Below, piece after piece: positions 53,737 to 63,138 of a stretch of 64,000 nt of DNA. Made by a program: the position numbers and the translations under genes. Every line of letters begins with the position of its first letter. Position 1 is the first letter of the stretch. The notes beneath the pieces were generated by a model, which saw nothing but the letters and a program-made list of their open reading frames with translations, had not been told where the DNA came from and made no database searches. This DNA comes from Pontibacter virosus (GTDB lineage Bacteria > Bacteroidota > Bacteroidia > Cytophagales > Hymenobacteraceae). The stretch is from positions 62,001-126,000 of the forward strand of contig NZ_QEKI01000002.1 in NCBI RefSeq assembly GCF_003096355.1, given 5' to 3'.

Positions 53737-55005
53737 CTAATATCGATACTTCTTCCCCCACTGGGCCTGCAGTTGTTTGAGCATGTCACGTTCGCGGGCG
53801 TTGTTGCCGGGTTGGTAGAGGGCCGTGTTGGTTAGCTCCTGTGGCATGAACTCCTGGGCCACGAAATTACCTTCGTAATCGTGCGCATACTTGTAGTTGT
53901 TGCCGTAGCCGATCTCCTTCATCAGCTTGGTCGGGGCGTTGCGGATGTGCAGCGGCACGGGGAGGTTGCCGGTTTGCTGTACCAGCTGCCTTGCCTGTTT
54001 GATAGCTTTGTAAGAGGCGTTGCTCTTTGGTGATGTGGCCAGGTATACCGTGCACTGCGAGAGAATGATTTCCGCCTCCGGGTAACCGATCATCTGCACC
54101 GCCTGAAAACAGGAAGTCGCCATGAGCAGGGCATTGGAATTGGCCAAACCGATGTCCTCGGAAGAGGCGATGAGCAGACGACGGGCAATGAACTTCGGAT
54201 CTTCGCCGCCCTCGATCATGCGGGCAAGCCAGTAGACGGCCGCATTGGGATCGGAACCGCGAATGGACTTGATGAAAGCCGAAACCAGATCGTAATGCAT
54301 CTCGCCCGACTTATCGTACATCACAATGTTCTGCTGGGCCACCTGCTTTACCAGCTCGTTGGTCACGACCACTTCGTCGGCTTTTATACCTTCGGCCACG
54401 ATTTCGAGCAGGTTCAGCAGTTTGCGGGCATCACCGCCTGAGATGGTCAGCAGGGCCTCGTATTCTTCTATCCGCACCTTGCGGTGGCGCATCCACTCGT
54501 CCTGCTCCAGTGCTTTGTCCACCAGTTCAATCAGCTCGTCTTTGGTGAGGTGCTTGAGGATGTATACCTGGCAGCGGGAAAGCAAAGCCGAGATCACCTC
54601 AAAAGAGGGGTTTTCGGTCGTTGCGCCCACTAACGTAACCGTGCCTTTCTCCACAGCACCCAGCAGCGCATCTTGCTGCGATTTGTTGAAGCGGTGGATC
54701 TCGTCGATGAACAGCACCGTGCCCTGTCGTTTTTTGGCTTGTTCGATGACTTCGCGAATGTCCTTTACGCCTGCATTGATGGCACTCAGGGCCACGAAAG
54801 GCACCTTCATCTGGTTGGCGATGATGTTAGCCAGGGTAGTTTTGCCTACACCTGGAGGTCCCCACAGGATCATGCTCGGTATTACGCCGCCCTCGATGTA
54901 ACGACGCAAAATACCGGTAGGCCCTACCAGGTGCTTTTGTCCGTAATACTGGTCCAGGTTGTGCGGCCGCATGCGCTCGGCCAACGGTACGTTCGGGTGG
55001 TTCAT
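53737..55005 (-). CDS. rarA: Replication-associated recombination protein A (RarA/MgsA)
   Basis: 422 residues: 'LAERMRPHNLDQYYGQKHLV' N terminus, Walker A 'GPPGVGKT' (49-56), Walker B 'VLFIDEIHRFNKSQQDALL' (from about 97), sensor 'GATTENPSFEV', and the C-terminal MgsA domain with 'SAFIKSIRGSDPNAAVYWLA' and 'EDIGLANSNALL'. This AAA+ ATPase acts at stalled replication forks. A -7 box lies 35 bases upstream of the start. Confidence 0.94.
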   Translation of the reverse strand: MNHPNVPLAERMRPHNLDQYYGQKHLVGPTGILRRYIEGGVIPSMILWGPPGVGKTTLANIIANQMKVPFVALSAINAGVKDIREVIEQAKKRQGTVLFIDEIHRFNKSQQDALLGAVEKGTVTLVGATTENPSFEVISALLSRCQVYILKHLTKDELIELVDKALEQDEWMRHRKVRIEEYEALLTISGGDARKLLNLLEIVAEGIKADEVVVTNELVKQVAQQNIVMYDKSGEMHYDLVSAFIKSIRGSDPNAAVYWLARMIEGGEDPKFIARRLLIASSEDIGLANSNALLMATSCFQAVQMIGYPEAEIILSQCTVYLATSPKSNASYKAIKQARQLVQQTGNLPVPLHIRNAPTKLMKEIGYGNNYKYAHDYEGNFVAQEFMPQELTNTALYQPGNNARERDMLKQLQAQWGKKYRY

Positions 55006-55039
55006 CTGCTCTTTTTCTCGCTTCGGAAATCGGTCTAGA

Positions 55040-55047
55040 CAAAGTTA
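55040..55047 (-). promoter_or_regulatory. Candidate -7 box of rarA
   Basis: Read leftward this is TAACTTTG, matching TAnnTTTG. A TTG lies 12 bases upstream, which is too close for a standard -33 element. Confidence 0.4.
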
Positions 55048-55089
55048 CGAATTTGAGTCCAAAGCCGAAGGGCCGAATTGTCGTGATCC

Positions 55090-56256
55090 CTATTTCTTCT
55101 CCTCTCCTTTTTCACCTTCAAACGGCGGTTCTATCTCGTTATCCTCTTCCAATTTACGGCGTACGGCCTTGGTATTCCAGCGCAGCACAGGTATAGACAT
55201 GGGGCTGCGGTCAGGCCGCTCATCGCCAAACAGCACACCCCACTGCTTAAACTGGTCGGTACGGTCAAACACGACCTTGAGCATGGCAATAACGGGCAGC
55301 GACAGGAACATACCCGTTATACCAGCAATCTCCCCGCCCACTATCACGCCCACAATGGTAGCCAGAGCATTTATCTTTACCTTGGAGCCCACAATGCGCG
55401 GCATCAGAATGTTGTTATCCAGAAACTGCACGGCAGCAATGGTGCCCAGCACGGCCAGTACAGGCCACAGCTCTTCGGACGAGGATAAGGTGAGCAGCAC
55501 CCCGATGATGTTGCCCAGCAAGGCCCCTACGTACGGTATGAGGTTAAGGAAAGCGAAGATAACCCCAATGAGCAAAGCATGTTTGATGCCAATGATCATA
55601 AGCAGACCGCCCAGCAGGATGGTCATGTAGGTAATTTGAATGAGCAGGCCAAAGAGGTAACTTTTGATGATGACCTGCAACTCGCTCAGCGTCTCCTCCA
55701 CTTTTTCGTGCTTCTCGCGCGGGAACCACAAAAACACGAAACGGAGCAACAAATTTTTGTAAAACAGCAGCAGGAAAATGTAGATCGGCAGCAGACCGAC
55801 AAAGACTAATGTGCCCGTTACGCCGCCTGCCACGCCACCCAGCAGGTTACCTGCATAGGTGAGCAGGTTGTTGCTTTGCTCTTTGATGAAACTAGTTTGC
55901 TCCGCAGTAGAGAAGGGCGTTTTGCTACCCACCCACTCGCTCAGGGCGGTCAGGTGGTTCATCACGTTTTTCTGGATCATCGGGAAGTCCTCTATCAGCA
56001 CCCGCATCTGGGAAGAGAAAAACCAGATGATGCCCGCCAAAATCACGATCATGACCAACAGGCTGATGCCAATGGAAACCGCATCCGGGAACCTACGATT
56101 TTGAAAGAAGCGATAGATGGGCAGTAGCATGATGCTGATAAAGAAAGCGACCAGCAGCGGGGCCAGCAGGTTGCGGCCCAGCACAATGATCCAGCCCAGA
56201 AAAAAGAGCCCCGTTATCTCGATGGCCCTGCGGACCGTGAGTGGCATTTGGTTCAT
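55090..56256 (-). CDS. AI-2E family permease
   Basis: 388 residues from ATG at 56256 (a frame 13 codons longer exists upstream but adds a Cys/His-rich stretch typical of leader noise). About eight membrane helices with the AI-2E hallmark 'LLIGVIFAFLNLIPYVGALL' and a large region between helices 3 and 4. The family includes TqsA and putative Na+/H+ antiporters; substrate uncertain. The C terminus is highly acidic/basic ('EPPFEGEKGEEKK'). It precedes rarA in the same direction (85-base gap). Confidence 0.85.
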   Translation of the reverse strand: MNQMPLTVRRAIEITGLFFLGWIIVLGRNLLAPLLVAFFISIMLLPIYRFFQNRRFPDAVSIGISLLVMIVILAGIIWFFSSQMRVLIEDFPMIQKNVMNHLTALSEWVGSKTPFSTAEQTSFIKEQSNNLLTYAGNLLGGVAGGVTGTLVFVGLLPIYIFLLLFYKNLLLRFVFLWFPREKHEKVEETLSELQVIIKSYLFGLLIQITYMTILLGGLLMIIGIKHALLIGVIFAFLNLIPYVGALLGNIIGVLLTLSSSEELWPVLAVLGTIAAVQFLDNNILMPRIVGSKVKINALATIVGVIVGGEIAGITGMFLSLPVIAMLKVVFDRTDQFKQWGVLFGDERPDRSPMSIPVLRWNTKAVRRKLEEDNEIEPPFEGEKGEEKK

Positions 56257-56325
56257 GCAGAAAGATGGTTTGAGGGTATGGGTTTTAATTGCCACTCCTT
56301 ATACGGTACAAACCGAATAAGCACG

Positions 56326-56333
56326 TAATTTTG
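56326..56333 (+). promoter_or_regulatory. Candidate -7 box directly before the EamA start codon
   Basis: TAATTTTG matches the -7 consensus and ends four bases before the ATG at 56338, so transcription from it would give a leaderless or nearly leaderless mRNA. Confidence 0.35.
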
Positions 56334-56337
56334 CGGC

Positions 56338-57240
56338 ATGAATAAACAGGTACAGGTGCACGCTTCGCTTTTTCTGGTGGCACTTATCTATGGTAGCAAT
56401 TACAGTATCGCCAAAGAGGTGATGCCCGAGTACGTCGGCCCTTTCGGCTTGATCCTGATCCGGGTGGTGTCGGCGGCGCTTTTCTTTGGCATATTTGCCC
56501 GCCTGGTGGTAAAAGAGAAGATCGTAGGCCGCGGCGACAACATCCGGGTGATTCTCTGCGGCGTGACAGGGGTGGCCATTAACCAGCTCTGCTTTTTTGC
56601 CGGATTGAATCTGACTGCTCCCATCAACGCAGCACTGCTGATGGTGATTGTGCCGGTGGTGGTGCTGGTGTTTTCGGCTCTGCTGCTGCGGGAGCGCATC
56701 GGCAAGCGAAAGGTGTCAGGTATAGCCATGGCCTGCGTCGGTGCTTTTCTGCTCATCTATACCTCGCAGGGAGGGCAGGCAACCGGCAACGTGTGGGGTG
56801 ACCTTCTCATCATCCTCAACGCTACCTCCTTTGGCCTCTACCTGGTGCTGGTAAAACCGCTCATGCAAAAGTACCAGGCCATCACCATTGTAAGTCGCAT
56901 CTTTACGGTAGGTGCCGTGCTGGTGATTCCGTTCGGCTGGCAACAACTCCTGACGCCTGACTACAGCGCGTTCCCGGTGTCGATCTGGTTGGCCATTCTG
57001 TTTATGGTCTTTGCTGTCACGATCGTGGCCTACCTGCTCAATACCTGGGCGCTGCGCTATGCCAACCCCTCATTGGTAGGTGCTTACATTTACCTGCAGC
57101 CGGTGATGGCCATTTTGGTAGCGGTTGGATTGGGGAAAGATGAGTTTACGCTGCAAAAGGGAGTCTATGCGCTCCTGATTTTTGCAGGCGTGTACCTGGT
57201 AAGCCGAACCAAGCAAAACGTACTTAAAAAAGCAGCCTAG
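56338..57240 (+). CDS. EamA/DMT-superfamily exporter
   Basis: 300 residues with ten helices arranged as two EamA repeats ('LVALIYGSNYSIAKEVMPEY' in the first, 'LLIILNATSFGLYLVLVKPL' in the second). DMT exporters carry amino acids, metabolites or drugs; substrate unknown. The stop shares the palindromic CTAG with the stop of the convergent lipoprotein gene. Confidence 0.87.
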   Translation: MNKQVQVHASLFLVALIYGSNYSIAKEVMPEYVGPFGLILIRVVSAALFFGIFARLVVKEKIVGRGDNIRVILCGVTGVAINQLCFFAGLNLTAPINAALLMVIVPVVVLVFSALLLRERIGKRKVSGIAMACVGAFLLIYTSQGGQATGNVWGDLLIILNATSFGLYLVLVKPLMQKYQAITIVSRIFTVGAVLVIPFGWQQLLTPDYSAFPVSIWLAILFMVFAVTIVAYLLNTWALRYANPSLVGAYIYLQPVMAILVAVGLGKDEFTLQKGVYALLIFAGVYLVSRTKQNVLKKAA

Positions 57241-57716
57241 GGCAGGTAAGCTTCTTCGGGGAGGTCGGTCGTGCTGTGCGCAACCGGCACACGACGCAGC
57301 AAGGTATACTGGAAATCGACGGTGTCGCGCTGCACAGGTCTGGCGTGCATAACAGAGATGCTGTCGCCTTCGTGCAGGGTATAGTAGAAATTGCCTTGCC
57401 CGGCCCACCAGCCGCCACAGGCCGACAGCGCATGGCGCGGCACTCCAAAGGAAGTGAACATCTGCGGGGAGATGACCGAGCAGGTATAGACTGTGTCGAG
57501 CACGTACTGCATTTCAACCTGGCTCAGGTATACGACCGCCAAGGGATTGTCTTCGTCGGCATTTTGGATTTCCTCGCACTGCAGGTCTGCTTTCACCCAG
57601 CTGCTCACATCGTCCACGGCGCCTTCTTGCTCAAGCCGCTCGTACTGCTCTTCTTCTTTTTGGTTGCAGGCCACAAGCGTTATGAGGTATAAGGCAAATA
57701 AAAGACGGAGCTTCAT
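57237..57716 (-). CDS. Hypothetical lipoprotein
   Basis: 159 residues from ATG at 57716, giving a clean lipoprotein signal 'LYLITLVACNQ' (Cys17). The mature part is acidic, with several Cys and Trp and 'GWWAGQGNFYYTLHEGDSIS'. No family recognised. Its stop overlaps that of the convergent EamA gene by four bases. Confidence 0.6.
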   Translation of the reverse strand: MKLRLLFALYLITLVACNQKEEEQYERLEQEGAVDDVSSWVKADLQCEEIQNADEDNPLAVVYLSQVEMQYVLDTVYTCSVISPQMFTSFGVPRHALSACGGWWAGQGNFYYTLHEGDSISVMHARPVQRDTVDFQYTLLRRVPVAHSTTDLPEEAYLP

Positions 57717-57767
57717 AGGGTGCGGTTTTGTCAGCCTCAAAGGTATAAAGAGAATCGTTTCAGCGCA

Positions 57768-58292
57768 TCAGGCGATGTCTCTTTTCATGATGACCATGCC
57801 CCGGTATATTTCCTTCATCTGCTCAAAATCAAGCTCGTCGGTTCCCCAGCGCACAAAACCGTTCTGCTCGTAGAAATCCACAGAGCGGCTGCTGTCCATG
57901 GCTTTGAGCCAGACAACGCGCTTTCCACTTTCCAGGGCATACTGCACCGTAAAATCCACCGCCAATTTACCGATGCCTATACCTGAGGCCCGGTCGACCA
58001 GGTATAGCCGTTCCAGTTCGAGGCACTCTTCGTCGGTATAGCCCTCCAACGCCTTGTTCTTGTTGTACTTCATAAAACCCACCGGCTCGTCTTTGTACTG
58101 AATCATGAAGTAGGACGCATTCGGATGGGCCAGGTCATCGCGTAGCACTTCCTCCGAGAAGCATCGGTTAAGATACCAGGCTCCGCCGTCGTGCCAGAGG
58201 TAAGTATAATGGTCGTTATAAGCCTCTATGGCGATTTCCCGCAGGTCGGTCAGGTCTGCCAGTAAGCATGGTGAAATGGCAATGTCGGTCAT
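57768..58292 (-). CDS. GNAT family N-acetyltransferase
   Basis: 174 residues from ATG at 58292. GNAT features are 'DLREIAIEAYNDHYTYLW', 'KDEPVGFMKYNKN', 'ECLELERLYLVDRASGIGIG' (acetyl-CoA loop) and 'SVDFYEQNGFVRWG'. Substrate unknown, but the style resembles spermidine/spermine or protein acetyltransferases of Bacteroidota. It lies 51 bases upstream of the lipoprotein gene in the same direction. Confidence 0.85.
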   Translation of the reverse strand: MTDIAISPCLLADLTDLREIAIEAYNDHYTYLWHDGGAWYLNRCFSEEVLRDDLAHPNASYFMIQYKDEPVGFMKYNKNKALEGYTDEECLELERLYLVDRASGIGIGKLAVDFTVQYALESGKRVVWLKAMDSSRSVDFYEQNGFVRWGTDELDFEQMKEIYRGMVIMKRDIA

Positions 58293-58509
58293 GTAGCGTC
58301 GGAAATAGAAATTGTTTGAGCCAATATACTGCACTGAGGCTGTTTTTGTGCTGCCGAAAGGCTTAAATTTCTAAGTTCAGCCAGTGATTATTTTCCACAC
58401 CCTTCCGGAGCAGAGCTGACTTGTAGGTTGCAATTGCACTATTTTAGAGCGAATCCAGAACAACACACACGCACAATTCGTATAATACACACTTGAAAAT
58501 CAATGAACT

Positions 58510-58794
58510 ATGAAAAACTTAAGGATATTAACATTTGCATTGATGTCGGCATTTCTACTAGGTGGTTGTGCTGGCTCTGACAATTGGAGCAGTAAAAAGA
58601 AAGGTGCTGTGATAGGCGGTACAGCAGGTGCCGCAACAGGTGCTGCCGTGGGCGGTACTTCGGGCGCCGTGATCGGTGGCGCGGCCGGTGCAGTCGGTGG
58701 TGGCGCCATCGGCCGTAAGAAAGATAAGAAGAAAAAGAGGGAGCGCGAGCGCAACCAGGAATATCAGCAAAACCAGCCACAAGACGAGCGATAG
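58510..58794 (+). CDS. Glycine-zipper lipoprotein
   Basis: 94 residues: lipobox GGC-A (Cys20), then a run of GG/AxxxG repeats ('GAVIGGTAGAATGAAVGGTS', continuing to about residue 66) and a charged Lys/Arg/Gln tail. This is the YMGG-type glycine zipper that spans or coats the outer membrane in small envelope lipoproteins. Function unknown. A terminator follows. Confidence 0.78.
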   Translation: MKNLRILTFALMSAFLLGGCAGSDNWSSKKKGAVIGGTAGAATGAAVGGTSGAVIGGAAGAVGGGAIGRKKDKKKKRERERNQEYQQNQPQDER

Positions 58795-58815
58795 GCCCTA
58801 CCTATCCTTCTTGCC

Positions 58816-58850
58816 AAAACAGGCCGTTGGGAAACCAGCGGCCTGTTTTA
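58816..58850 (+). terminator. Terminator after the glycine-zipper gene
   Basis: Stem AAAACAGGCCG / CGGCCTGTTTT with a 12-base loop, followed by ATTTG. Confidence 0.75.
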
Positions 58851-58919
58851 TTTGATAGTATGAGGTAAACTGCCACAGGCGCAGGAGTTGTACACACGAG
58901 CACACTATAAGGCCTGGAG

Positions 58920-60143
58920 CTACCGCCTCTCCCGCTTGCTTTTTCCTCCCCTACCCGAACCCTTGCGCTTGTCGTTCTTAGAACCAGCGGCTGCATCCAT
59001 AAAATCCTGTGCGGTGAGCGGGTATGGGTGCTGATCGATAACAGGTATAGCTTTGCCGGTCAGGTTTTGGATGGCGATGAGTAGCGGGGTTTCGCTGGCA
59101 CCGCAGAAGGTGATGGCAACGCCTGCTGCCCCTGCCCTGCCGGTGCGTCCAATGCGATGCACGTAGGTTTCCGGTTCAAAGGGCAGCTCGTAGTTGATCA
59201 CATGCGAGAGCGATTCCACATCAATGCCCCGGGCAGCTACATCCGTCGCGACAAGTACCTGAGTTTCGCTGTTTTTGAAGCTCTCCAGCACCCGCTCCCG
59301 GTCGCGCTGGGCACGGTCGGCGTGGATGGCTTCGGCAGGTATACCTGCGACGGTCAGTTCTTTAGCCAGTTTGTCGGCCCCTTCTTTGGTGCGCATAAAC
59401 ACCAGCGTGCGGCCTATACCTAGTTCCTGCAACAAGTGCAGCAGCAAAGGCGTTTTGTTCGCTTTCTTAACATAATAAAGCTCCTGCCGAATGGTGACCG
59501 TCGTCGACGATACAGGCGTGACTTCTACCGTCACAGGTTCTGTCAGTATCTTCTTGGCCAGCTTACTTACTTCAGGGGCCATGGTGGCTGAAAAGAACAA
59601 GGTTTGCCGCTTTTCAGGTATAGCCTGCAACACCCGCCGGATGTCCTGCGAGAAGCCCATGTCGAGCATGCGGTCTGCCTCGTCGAGCACCAGCAACTGC
59701 ACATGCTGCAAATCCACAAAGCCCTGGTCGAGCAGGTCGAGCAGACGGCCTGGGGTTGCTACCAGAATGTCTATACCTTCCTGCAAGGCTTCGGTTTGCA
59801 CTTTGTACGGCACGCCACCATATACCACTAGGTGCTTCAGGTTGGTATACCTACCGTAGGCTGCAAAGCTATCGCTTACCTGGCTGGCCAGCTCGCGGGT
59901 GGGCGTGAGTACGAGTGCCCGGATTGTTCGGGACTCAGGTTTAGCCTGCCTGTGCAATAGCTGCAGGATAGGTATAGCAAAAGCTGCCGTTTTGCCCGTA
60001 CCTGTCTGAGCAGTCGCCAGCAGATCGCGTCCTTGCAGCACTTCAGGTATAGCCTGCACCTGGATGGGTGTGGGCTGGGTGTAGCCCTCTTCTTCCAGCG
60101 CCTGCAGAATGGGCGAAATCAGATATAGGTCTTTGAATGTCAT
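58920..60143 (-). CDS. DEAD-box ATP-dependent RNA helicase
   Basis: 407 residues with all core motifs: Q motif 'YTQPTPIQ', I 'AQTGTGKT' (45-52), Ia 'TPTRELASQ', II 'DEAD' (153-156), III 'SAT' (184-186), then 'DVAARGID' and 'HRIGRTGR' in the second RecA domain. The C terminus is a basic, Gly-rich tail ('GSGRGGKSKRERR'), common in RhlE-type helicases. It remodels RNA, likely in ribosome assembly or cold adaptation. Confidence 0.93.
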   Translation of the reverse strand: MTFKDLYLISPILQALEEEGYTQPTPIQVQAIPEVLQGRDLLATAQTGTGKTAAFAIPILQLLHRQAKPESRTIRALVLTPTRELASQVSDSFAAYGRYTNLKHLVVYGGVPYKVQTEALQEGIDILVATPGRLLDLLDQGFVDLQHVQLLVLDEADRMLDMGFSQDIRRVLQAIPEKRQTLFFSATMAPEVSKLAKKILTEPVTVEVTPVSSTTVTIRQELYYVKKANKTPLLLHLLQELGIGRTLVFMRTKEGADKLAKELTVAGIPAEAIHADRAQRDRERVLESFKNSETQVLVATDVAARGIDVESLSHVINYELPFEPETYVHRIGRTGRAGAAGVAITFCGASETPLLIAIQNLTGKAIPVIDQHPYPLTAQDFMDAAAGSKNDKRKGSGRGGKSKRERR

Positions 60144-60193
60144 GGTAGTGTCAGGTATAAGGGACAGGCCAAAGTGAGTGACAAGCCCTAATG

Positions 60194-60201
60194 CAAAGGT
60201 A
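60194..60201 (-). promoter_or_regulatory. Candidate -7 box of the DEAD-box helicase gene
   Basis: Read leftward this is TACCTTTG, a match to TAnnTTTG, 50 bases before the start codon. No -33 element at the expected distance. Confidence 0.4.
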
Positions 60202-60240
60202 TAGGGAAGCCTCGCAAGGCGCTACACCTAGAGCAAACAA

Positions 60241-60277
60241 AAAAACGGCAGGAGTCTATTCCTGCCGTTCTTGTTTT
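60241..60277 (-). terminator. Terminator downstream of the desaturase genes
   Basis: Stem AACGGCAGGA / TCCTGCCGTT with a short loop; read leftward it is followed by a T-tract (TTTTTGTTT). It lies 55 bases past the desaturase stop. Confidence 0.78.
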
Positions 60278-60331
60278 GTTATCCTAAAAGGATACTATCC
60301 TTTGTCTAAAGTTCTTTTCTGTCGAGGCATG

Positions 60332-61450
60332 TTAACCCATTACCTCGTTCAGGTTTGGTAGGCGTAGTCGTCCAAACCGGTGCAGGGTGTTCAGATGCGA
60401 GCGCACGGCCTGCATGAAGGTCTTGCTCTCGATGTAAGTAAGATTAAATTCGTGAGCGGTTTGCTTTACGATATCCGCAATGGCCGGGTAGTGCACATGG
60501 CTGATACGCGGGAACAAATGGTGTTCGATCTGGAAGTTCAGTCCGCCTACGTACCACGACAGCCATTTGCTCTTGCGTGCGAAGTTGGCGGTGGTGCTCA
60601 GTTGGTGGATGGCCCAGTCATTTTCAATTATCCCGGTCTCGCTTGGCAGTGGATGGCTCGTGCCCTCCACCGTGTGCGCCAGCTGAAACACTGTAGACAG
60701 GATGATACCCGTCACAAAATGCATCAGCAGAAAGCCTACCAGTACTTCCCAGAAAGGTATACCGAAGAAAAGCGTCGGAGCTACCAGAATAGAGAAAAAG
60801 TAGAGCACTTTGAAAGCAACTATCTTAGAAAAAGCGATGGCATTTGCTGATCTGGAGTTGGCGTTCACCCCGCTCTTGATATACTTGAAGAACTGCACAA
60901 AATCTTTCAGGGTAACCCAGTACAGGGTAAGCAGACCGTAGAAAAATAAGGCGTAAGCCCACTGTATTCTGTGGATGAACTTTACTTTGGTGTGCGGGGA
61001 AAAACGCAGCACGACCATATCGTCGATGTCCTCGTCCATATCCACCACATTCGTATAGGTATGGTGCAGGATGTTGTGCTGCAGTTTCCAGTTAAAGGCG
61101 GAGGCTCCCAACAAGTTCACAGAGTGCGCCATCAGGTAGTTAAGCGTTTTGCTCTTAGAAAATGCCCCGTGGTTGGCATCGTGCATCACGCTCATGGCTA
61201 CGCCGGACACACCCAGGCCCATCACAAACCAAAGCAGCAGGCTGATGCCTATACCTGGTGTGAAAGCGAGCAGGACCGCAAACGGCACCACGTACATTAG
61301 CAAAAGCACAATGCTCTTTATCAGTATGTTGGCATTGCCGGATTTGGACAGGTTATTCTCTGAAAAATAGGCGTCCACACGTTTGCGGAGCGTTGGAAAA
61401 AACAGGCTTTTGTCTTTATTTACGAATTTTACTTTGCCTTTAAGCTTCAT
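60332..61450 (-). CDS. Fatty-acid desaturase (front-end type, copy 1)
   Basis: 372 residues, about six helices, with the three His boxes H90-D-A-N-H94, H125-N-I-L-H-H130 and Q-I-E-H-H (307-311). The Q in the third box is typical of delta-5/delta-6-type 'front-end' desaturases and of bacterial acyl-lipid/acyl-CoA enzymes. No cytochrome b5 domain. It inserts a double bond into membrane fatty acids using di-iron and oxygen. A close paralogue lies upstream in the same direction (207-base gap). Confidence 0.9.
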   Translation of the reverse strand: MKLKGKVKFVNKDKSLFFPTLRKRVDAYFSENNLSKSGNANILIKSIVLLLMYVVPFAVLLAFTPGIGISLLLWFVMGLGVSGVAMSVMHDANHGAFSKSKTLNYLMAHSVNLLGASAFNWKLQHNILHHTYTNVVDMDEDIDDMVVLRFSPHTKVKFIHRIQWAYALFFYGLLTLYWVTLKDFVQFFKYIKSGVNANSRSANAIAFSKIVAFKVLYFFSILVAPTLFFGIPFWEVLVGFLLMHFVTGIILSTVFQLAHTVEGTSHPLPSETGIIENDWAIHQLSTTANFARKSKWLSWYVGGLNFQIEHHLFPRISHVHYPAIADIVKQTAHEFNLTYIESKTFMQAVRSHLNTLHRFGRLRLPNLNEVMG

Positions 61451-61657
61451 TTAATATGCTTGCTAGTATTCTAAAATCGGTTTGCGCCAGCTGAAGAAGG
61501 TTTTACGAAACAGTCGAACATGAGGTTAACCATTCAAACCATTATAAGTTCAGGTATAGCTCCTGTTCCAACTGTTAGGATTCGGGAGCCGGTGCGCAAA
61601 CCGGGTACAAATATAGTGGGGAATTCCCGCACCATAAGCTTTGGCTGCAATTTGATT

Positions 61658-62770
61658 TTAGCCGATAGCCTCGTTCAGGCTGGGCAGCCTGCCAAAACGG
61701 TGCAATGTGGCAATGTGAGAGCGCACGGCCTTTCCGAAAGTCTCGTTTTCCATATAAGGTACGCCAAATTCATCGGCCGTTTCTTTTACAATACCAGCGA
61801 TGGCCGGGTAGTGCACATGGCAAACACGCGGGAAAAGGTGGTGCTCGATCTGGAAGTTCAGGCCGCCCACATACCACGAGAGTATTTTGTTGTGACGCGA
61901 AAAATTAACCGTCGTGTTCATCTGGTGGATCGCCCAGTCGTTCTCGATCACCCCGGTTTCGTCTGGCCTCGGGTGGCTCGTACCCTCCACGGTATGCGCC
62001 AACTGGAATACCACGGTCAGGATAATGCCGGCCACAAAGTGCATCAGCAGGAAGCCCAGCAGCACGTGCAGAAAAGGAATTCCGAAGAAAAGGGTCGGCA
62101 CCCCGAACATGACAAAGAAGTAAATCGCTTTCATGGCAACCAGTTTCATGAACCAGTTCCTGTTTTCAGTCGCCGTGTTGTTGTTCACGCCGTTCTTTTT
62201 GAAAAGCGCATACTGCACAAAATCTTTGGCTACTACCCAGTAGAGGGTAAGCAGTCCATAGAAAGCAAAGGCATATATCCACTGCAACTTATGAAAGAAC
62301 TTCACTTTGCTATGGGGGTTGAAACGCAGTACCAGGCGGTCCTGAATATCCTCGTCCATCTCTACTATGTTGGTATAAGTATGGTGCAGGATGTTGTGCT
62401 GCAGCTTCCAGTTGAAGGCGGAGCCACCCACTAAATTCAGGGTATGGCCCATCAAATCGTTAACTCGTTTGCTATTGGAGAAAGCACCATGGTTGGCGTC
62501 GTGCATCACACTCATGCCGATGCCTGCCACACCTAGCCCCATTATAAACCAGAGCAGCAGACTGATGCCCAAATCGGGTGTAAAGGCAAGCAGTGCCACG
62601 AAAGGCAAAAAGTAGGCAAGCAACAGCACCACACTCTTCACGATCATGGCGGTGTTAGCGGTTTTCGTGATGTTGTTCTCAGCGAAATAGGCGTCTACCC
62701 GTTTCCGGAGGGTGGGGAAGAACAGACTTTTGTCTTTGTTGACAAACTTGACTTTGCTTTGCAGCTTCAT
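61658..62770 (-). CDS. Fatty-acid desaturase (front-end type, copy 2)
   Basis: 370 residues, a paralogue of the gene at 60332-61450 with the same N terminus ('VKFVNKDKSLFFPTLRKRVD') and identical His boxes (HDANH, HNILHH, QIEHH). The two differ most in the linker near residues 185-215 and at the C terminus. A duplicated pair may differ in regio-specificity or in temperature regulation. Its own upstream region carries no clear -7 box. Confidence 0.9.
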   Translation of the reverse strand: MKLQSKVKFVNKDKSLFFPTLRKRVDAYFAENNITKTANTAMIVKSVVLLLAYFLPFVALLAFTPDLGISLLLWFIMGLGVAGIGMSVMHDANHGAFSNSKRVNDLMGHTLNLVGGSAFNWKLQHNILHHTYTNIVEMDEDIQDRLVLRFNPHSKVKFFHKLQWIYAFAFYGLLTLYWVVAKDFVQYALFKKNGVNNNTATENRNWFMKLVAMKAIYFFVMFGVPTLFFGIPFLHVLLGFLLMHFVAGIILTVVFQLAHTVEGTSHPRPDETGVIENDWAIHQMNTTVNFSRHNKILSWYVGGLNFQIEHHLFPRVCHVHYPAIAGIVKETADEFGVPYMENETFGKAVRSHIATLHRFGRLPSLNEAIG

Positions 62771-63138
62771 AGTTTCAGGGTATTGTGTGAAAAATCAGAA
62801 CTCACACGTGGGGCAGAAAGGCACAAAGAGTGAACTGAAAGTGTATTGTATAAAAGAGAATCCGGCGTATTTAAGTTCAGATGCCTTGTTATCATACCCT
62901 CGTGTTATCCTTTGTCGATACCAGTTTCCTATTCTTGTAAAAAATAGCGGGATGTAGCAATTACAGCTTTACTTAAGCTTGCAATATAGTCATTATCAAA
63001 TAAAAATGGATAATTCCCGCGTTCAATCCTGAATTTAAAAAAAACTAAAAAATCGACAAAGCGGTGGTATGTCTTATACATAAAAAAAGCCTGACCAGAT
63101 ACGCTCTGGTCAGGCTTTTTAAAGCTATACCTGAAAAA
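62771..63138. other. Spacer upstream of the desaturases
   Basis: Apart from the terminator at 63081-63120 this 368-base AT-rich spacer shows no gene. The frame at 62712-62957 overlaps the desaturase start and has no features. It probably contains the promoter of the desaturase pair. Confidence 0.5.
63081..63120 (-). terminator. Terminator of the dihydrolipoyl dehydrogenase gene
   Basis: Stem AAAAAGCCTGACCAGA / TCTGGTCAGGCTTTTT with a short TACGC loop, 18 bases past the stop in the gene's direction. Confidence 0.88.
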
